From an uncultured Prevotella sp. (GTDB lineage: Bacteria > Bacteroidota > Bacteroidia > Bacteroidales > Bacteroidaceae), in NCBI GenBank assembly GCA_900551055.1, contig URUK01000009.1:1-64000 (forward strand): a stretch of 64,000 bases of DNA. The letters are read 5' to 3'. The notes beneath the pieces were generated by a model. It made no database searches. It worked only from the letters and a program-made list of their open reading frames with translations, and was not told the DNA's origin. Positions within the stretch are counted from its first letter, which is position 1. Each line of letters begins with the position of its first letter. Both the position numbers and the translations under genes were made by a program. Shown here one piece after another: positions 60,472 to 64,000 of the stretch.

Positions 60472-60477
60472 CACGTG

Positions 60478-60485
60478 CAAAGATA
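60478..60485 (-). promoter_or_regulatory. -7 box next to the PH-protein start
   Basis: Minus-strand TATCTTTG; transcription would begin at or very near the ATG. The same box with similar surroundings recurs at 60566-60573, apparently from a local duplication (CAAAGATA.TGAAAGGTGAGC). Confidence 0.5.
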
Positions 60486-60633
60486 GTGAAAGGTGAGCGC
60501 AAAGACAAATGAAAAACGAAGTTTTTTTGTTTGTCTCTGCCGAACCGCATCCTATCTTCGTAAAACAAAGATAATGAAAGGTGAGCAAATTGCGAAATAA
60601 AAGGGAGTGAAAAGTGATTAACGAAGCCAAAGG

Positions 60634-60798
60634 CTATCGCTTGCCACGTGTCGCCAGCAAGAGAACAATAAACAAAGCGTATGATATTGCGAACATCACA
60701 AACTCCACAGTGCGTACTCAGCCGTTTGCAAAAAGGCAGACTTCAGCCACAAACAGGATGCTGTAAAGCAAGAATAATACAAGTCGTAGTTTCTTCAT
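60634..60798 (-). pseudogene. Small two-helix membrane protein gene with an in-frame TGA
   Basis: From an ATG at 60798 the frame reads a 26-residue hydrophobic peptide (MKKLRLVLFLLYSILFVAEV, then CLFANG) and meets TGA (60718-60720). Beyond it the same frame continues for 27 codons (VRTVEFVMFAISYALFIVLL, then LATRGKR) to TAG at 60634. Together they would make a 54-residue protein with two membrane helices and a positive end, so the TGA looks like a recent nonsense mutation. A -7 box (60819-60826) lies 20 bp upstream. I recognise no family; the first half alone could also be a functional micropeptide. Confidence 0.55.
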
Positions 60799-60818
60799 TA
60801 CCAATCATCTACTTCTCA

Positions 60819-60826
60819 CAAAGATA
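60819..60826 (-). promoter_or_regulatory. -7 box for the small membrane protein
   Basis: Minus-strand TATCTTTG followed by TGAG, 20 bp before the ATG at 60798. Confidence 0.5.
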
Positions 60827-60886
60827 ATGAAAAAACTCCATACAAAGTAAAGAAAAACATTAAAATACAGAACATTACAATAGAAA

Positions 60887-60973
60887 ATGAGTAGCTTTAC
60901 ACGCAGATTGATGCAATTAATGTACGAAAATCCGCATCAAGCAAGCGCATACCGCAATAAGGAGAACCGTTAA
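60887..60973 (+). CDS. Possible 28-residue leader ORF before the phosphatase gene
   Basis: ATG at 60887 opens 28 codons (MSSFTRRLMQLMYENPHQAS, then AYRNKENR) ending 20 bp before the inositol-phosphatase-like start. The weak upstream ribosome-binding site and small size make this uncertain. It may be a chance frame. Confidence 0.25.
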   Translation: MSSFTRRLMQLMYENPHQASAYRNKENR

Positions 60974-60993
60974 ATAAAACTCAATTTATAAAC

Positions 60994-61749
60994 ATGGACA
61001 CACAAAGTATTATCAGCTTGGTCAAAGAGACGCAAGGAATAATCAAGAATAGGGAGATGGCGGCCCGTGTAAAAGAAAAAGGAATTGCCGATTACGTTAC
61101 GCAAGTTGACATCGCAGTGCAGGACTTCCTGAAGACGGCTCTACATGAGCTTGAGCCTGACATACAGTTTCTCGGAGAGGAAACGGGGTTGCAACGGATG
61201 AACGCCGACAGCTACTGGATACTCGACCCGGTTGACGGCACCACCAACCTTATGCACGACTATCAGCACAGCGTGGTCTCACTGGCTCTTTGCCGCAATA
61301 AAGAGATTGTCTGGGGAGTTGTCTACGACCCGTTCCATGACGAACTTTTTTCCGCCGCCAAGGGTGAAGGCAGCTTCCTGAACGGCAGCCCCATACACGT
61401 ATCATCCGCCCAAAAACTATCTGAAACAATAATAGGCATCGGAACGGCGAAAAGAGAACTTGCCAAAGAAAACTTTTCCAGGTTTCTCAAAGTCTATGAA
61501 AATTCACAGGACATCCGAAGACTCGGCTCCGCCGCTTTGGAACTGGCATACACCGCCTGCGGCCGGCAGGGAGGATATTTCGAGGCTTATCTAAACCCGT
61601 GGGACTACGCGGCAGGGATGCTTTTAGTGCAAGAAGCCGGAGGCAAAGTGTCCGACTGGAACGGCAAAGAGCTTGACCCGGCTCAAGGAAGCCATGTAGT
61701 CGGAACTAACGGCAACGTCCATGAAGAATTACTAAGACTGCTGTTGTGA
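60994..61749 (+). CDS. Inositol monophosphatase family protein
   Basis: Metal-dependent phosphatase of 251 residues, normal for the family. Metal-site motifs are intact: GEETG (61-65), ILDPVDGTTN (76-85; D78, D81) and PWDYAAGMLLVQEAGG (about 198-213). It could act on inositol monophosphate or on another sugar/nucleotide phosphate such as 3'-phosphoadenosine 5'-phosphate (CysQ relatives share these motifs); the sequence does not decide. Single gene, followed by a repeat-filled gap. Confidence 0.92.
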   Translation: MDTQSIISLVKETQGIIKNREMAARVKEKGIADYVTQVDIAVQDFLKTALHELEPDIQFLGEETGLQRMNADSYWILDPVDGTTNLMHDYQHSVVSLALCRNKEIVWGVVYDPFHDELFSAAKGEGSFLNGSPIHVSSAQKLSETIIGIGTAKRELAKENFSRFLKVYENSQDIRRLGSAALELAYTACGRQGGYFEAYLNPWDYAAGMLLVQEAGGKVSDWNGKELDPAQGSHVVGTNGNVHEELLRLLL

Positions 61750-61845
61750 GCAATCTGTATTCAACATTGACGCTGAATTGCAATCAGCACCAATGTTAAA
61801 GGCTTCCGCCGAGAACCTCACTTTTACCCCAACAAATGCAGGTAA

Positions 61846-61994
61846 TCAAACTCCCTCCCTTAGGGAGGGCTGGTGTGGGTATCGCTTTAGATTGAGAACG
61901 GAGAATTGAAAATGGATAATTATGATTACCCTCAAGTCTGCCTGCCAACAAGGCAAATCATAATTGTCAATTGCCAATTATCAATTCTCAATTT
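61846..61994 (+). repeat. Module B, copy 4 (diverged)
   Basis: The head keeps the CTCCCTCCC..GGGAGGG hairpin, but the third G-run is broken (GGGAGGGCTGGTGTGGG, 61862-61878). The palindrome body is diverged near the right arm. Confidence 0.82.
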
Positions 61995-62076
61995 AAAAGG
62001 TCACCTTTCGCCTTGCAAAAGGCCGTCAATCGCACTCCAAAAGGCCACCTTTTACAAGCTAAAAGGCGGCCTTTTA
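61995..62076 (+). repeat. 4x22 palindrome element, copy 11
   Basis: Units start at 61995 (AAAAGGTCACCTTTCG), 62017 (AAAAGGCCGTCAATCG), 62039 (AAAAGGCCACCTTTTA) and 62061 (AAAAGGCGGCCTTTTA). Confidence 0.9.
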
Positions 62077-62359
62077 CAAAGCCGGATGTAAGTAACTGTA
62101 TGCCAACGAGTTACATACAGTACTACAACCAAGTGAAAAACAATGCCCGGAAGGCGGCAACAGAACACACAAAATAAGCCAAAATATATCATGAATGCCC
62201 ACAATCGCCCTACACTGTCAAGCATGCATATAAGACAACAAGGCATTTGTCTTTAAGTTCTTAGCGACCGCAGGGAGCGTTAACTTCTTTAACTCCTTTA
62301 ACTACCGATGAATGGAAGCCGTGCGGACATTCATAAAATGTATCATTCTGAAGCATTTT

Positions 62360-62392
62360 TTTGGATTTTTCCAACGTTTATTATTACTTTTG
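62360..62392 (+). promoter_or_regulatory. Promoter of nadB
   Basis: -33 box TTTG (62360-62363) and -7 box TACTTTTG (62385-62392) with a 21-bp spacer, 68 bp before nadB. Confidence 0.72.
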
Positions 62393-62460
62393 CAGGCGGA
62401 CAACCTTAATCCGGCAGACTGCCGCCTGAAGGCTGCCTTACGGCATAAAGACCTAAAGAC

Positions 62461-64000
62461 ATGATTTACAAGTATGACTTTCTGATTATAGGCGGAGGCG
62501 TAGCCGGCATGAGTTACGCCCTCAAGGTGGCCCGGGCTAACAAGGGCAGGATATGCATCATCTGCAAGACAACGCTTGACGAAGCCAACACAGCAAAGGC
62601 GCAGGGCGGTATTGCGTCGGTTACCAACCTCGCGGTTGACAACTTCGACAAGCACATAGAGGACACGATGATTGCCGGCGACTACATAAGCGACCGCCGG
62701 GCGGTGGAACAAGTGGTGCGCAACGCGCCCTCGCAGATACGCGAACTGGTGCAATGGGGCGTAAACTTCGACAAGAACGCTGACGGCAACTACGACCTGC
62801 ACCGCGAAGGCGGGCACTCGGAGTTCCGCATACTGCACCATGCCGACGACACCGGAGCCGAGATACAGCGCGGCCTCATGGCAGCAGTGCGCAGCAATCC
62901 GGCCATAGAGATAAAGGAAAACCACTTCGCCGTGGAAATCATTACGCAGCACCACTTGGGCATAGAGGTGACACGCCGCACGCCCGACATAGAGTGCTAC
63001 GGCGCTTATGTGCTCAACCCCGACACGCAGAAGGTTGACACCTACCTGAGCAAAGTGACCCTGATGTGTACCGGCGGATGCGGAGCGGTGTACCAGAGCA
63101 CCACCAACCCCATAATATCAACCGGCGACGGCGAGGCCATGGTGTACCGCGCCAAGGGCACGGTGAAGGACATGGAGTTCGTACAATTCCACCCAACGGC
63201 GCTCTACAATCCGCAGGAAACCCACCCGGCCTACCTCATCACCGAGGCAATGCGCGGCTACGGCGGCATTCTCAGATTGCCTACGGGAGAGTCGTTCATG
63301 GAGAAATACGACCCGCGCCTGTCACTCGCGCCGCGCGACATAGTAGCCCGCGCCATCGACAAGGAGATGAAGATACACGGCCTCGACCACGTTTGCCTCG
63401 ACGTTACGCACAAGGACGCGGAGGAAACCAAGCACCACTTCCCCAACATCTACCACAAGTGCCTCTCCATAGGCATCGACATCACAAAGGAATACATACC
63501 CGTGCGCCCGGCTGCACACTACATGTGCGGCGGCATAAAGGTCGACCTGAACGGCGAATCCAGCATACACCGCCTCTACGCCATCGGCGAATGCTCGTGC
63601 ACGGGACTGCACGGCGGCAACCGGTTGGCAAGCAACTCGCTCATAGAAGCCGTAGTCTACGCCGACGCGGCGGCACGCCACAGCCTCGCCAACGTTGACG
63701 GCTACGAGTTCAACGACCGCGTGCCGGAGTGGAACGACGAAGGGACTATGACCAACGAGGAGAAGGTTCTCATAACGCAAAGCGTCAAGGAGGTATGCCA
63801 GACGATGAGCAACTACGTGGGAATAGTGCGCAGCGACCTGCGCCTGAAGCGCGCCTGGGACCGCCTCGACCTGCTATACGAGGAGACCGAAGCCCTGTTC
63901 AAGCGCGTAAAGGCCAGCCGCGACATCTGCGAACTGCGCAACATGATTAACGTAGGCTACCTCATCACGCGGCAGGCCATAGAGCGCAAGGAGTGCCGCG
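62461..64000 (+). CDS. nadB: L-aspartate oxidase (C-terminus cut by window end)
   Basis: FAD enzyme that oxidises L-aspartate to iminoaspartate, the first step of NAD synthesis. 513 codons are present without a stop; the family is about 520-540 residues, so only the last few are missing. Visible motifs: MIYKYDFLIIGGGVAGMS (FAD, GGGVAG 11-16), AKAQGGIASV (about 44-53), HREGGHSEFRILHH (about 114-127), QFHPTAL, EAMRGYGGILR, the PVRPAAHYMCGGI segment (about 345-357) and GLHGGNRLASNSLIEA (about 380-395). The C-terminal helical domain begins at about 430. Neighbouring NAD genes (nadA, nadC) would lie outside the window. Confidence 0.96.
   Translation, partial: MIYKYDFLIIGGGVAGMSYALKVARANKGRICIICKTTLDEANTAKAQGGIASVTNLAVDNFDKHIEDTMIAGDYISDRRAVEQVVRNAPSQIRELVQWGVNFDKNADGNYDLHREGGHSEFRILHHADDTGAEIQRGLMAAVRSNPAIEIKENHFAVEIITQHHLGIEVTRRTPDIECYGAYVLNPDTQKVDTYLSKVTLMCTGGCGAVYQSTTNPIISTGDGEAMVYRAKGTVKDMEFVQFHPTALYNPQETHPAYLITEAMRGYGGILRLPTGESFMEKYDPRLSLAPRDIVARAIDKEMKIHGLDHVCLDVTHKDAEETKHHFPNIYHKCLSIGIDITKEYIPVRPAAHYMCGGIKVDLNGESSIHRLYAIGECSCTGLHGGNRLASNSLIEAVVYADAAARHSLANVDGYEFNDRVPEWNDEGTMTNEEKVLITQSVKEVCQTMSNYVGIVRSDLRLKRAWDRLDLLYEETEALFKRVKASRDICELRNMINVGYLITRQAIERKECR

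Larger units (their letters stand above)
60472..60993. other. Divergent intergenic region
   Basis: Contains duplicated -7 boxes of the PH-protein gene, the broken small membrane-protein gene (60634-60798) and the possible leader ORF (60887-60973). Nothing else recognised. Confidence 0.5.
61750..62460. other. Repeat-filled intergenic region before nadB
   Basis: Module B copy 4 and 4x22 copy 11 (61846-62076), then AGCGACCGCAGGGAGCGTTA / AACTTCTTTAACTCC words (62255-62310), then the nadB promoter (62360-62392). Short open frames here are repeat-derived. Confidence 0.6.

Overview
The window looks like a chromosomal segment of a Bacteroidales bacterium, most likely Prevotellaceae. Evidence: a SusC/SusD pair, a BspA-type leucine-rich-repeat surface protein, many promoters with the Bacteroidetes -7 box TAnnTTTG (often with a TTG/TTTG box 19-21 bp upstream), and Bacteroidetes-specific families (DUF5683 beside parAB, META lipoprotein, four-helix-bundle IVP). 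The exact genus is not certain. I see no rRNA, tRNA, CRISPR array, transposase or prophage. About 47 protein genes are supported.

Layout. 0.1-3.6 kb: YitT membrane protein, then an ATPase plus DUF4435/TOPRIM pair resembling the AriA/AriB genes of PARIS anti-phage systems. 3.7-9.5 kb (minus): operon dxs-trkA-trkH-manA. 9.9-15 kb: BspA-like surface protein, a lipoprotein overlapping a PagL-like outer-membrane deacylase. 15.1-20 kb: TetR regulator and a fused double ABC exporter. 20.3-21.3 kb: toxin-antitoxin pair followed by a MerR regulator. 22-29.6 kb: polysaccharide utilisation locus (SusC, SusD, GH2). 30-31.7 kb: YjbQ and a pectinesterase. 31.9-38.1 kb (minus): parA-parB-DUF5683-lytic transglycosylase-Rel. 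38.3-41 kb (plus): surE, lpxB, a flavoprotein. 41.2-45.5 kb: cyclophilin-like lipoprotein, alpha/beta hydrolase, DUF362 protein, EamA exporter. 45.7-50 kb: two-component system, half-size EamA, cardiolipin synthase. 50-52.8 kb: dinD-dnaG. 53.6-58.5 kb: META lipoprotein, then etfB, an intruding four-helix-bundle gene, etfA and acyl-CoA dehydrogenase. 58.7-64 kb: PBP4-type carboxypeptidase, PH-domain protein, inositol-phosphatase-like protein, and nadB running off the end.

The most unusual content is between the genes. (1) A family of 88-bp elements made of four short AAAAGGCC..CTTTT palindromes at an exact 22-nt pitch occurs 11 times, plus one decayed copy. Ten of the 11 point the same way whatever the gene direction, and neighbouring units vary in a compensatory way, so they probably fold together. 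(2) Four of them carry a ~145-bp upstream module with a hairpin, a G-quadruplex-type head and a MITE-like imperfect palindrome. (3) Many gene gaps are filled by inverted repeats built of tandem short words (one is a perfect 44-bp palindrome arm). One such repeat brackets the four-helix-bundle gene inside the etfBA operon, and another sits in frame inside the ABC exporter, so these look like mobile hairpin elements and not only terminators. (4) A G8 tract in the susC coding start and a C9 tract upstream of the BspA-like gene could give slipped-strand phase variation.
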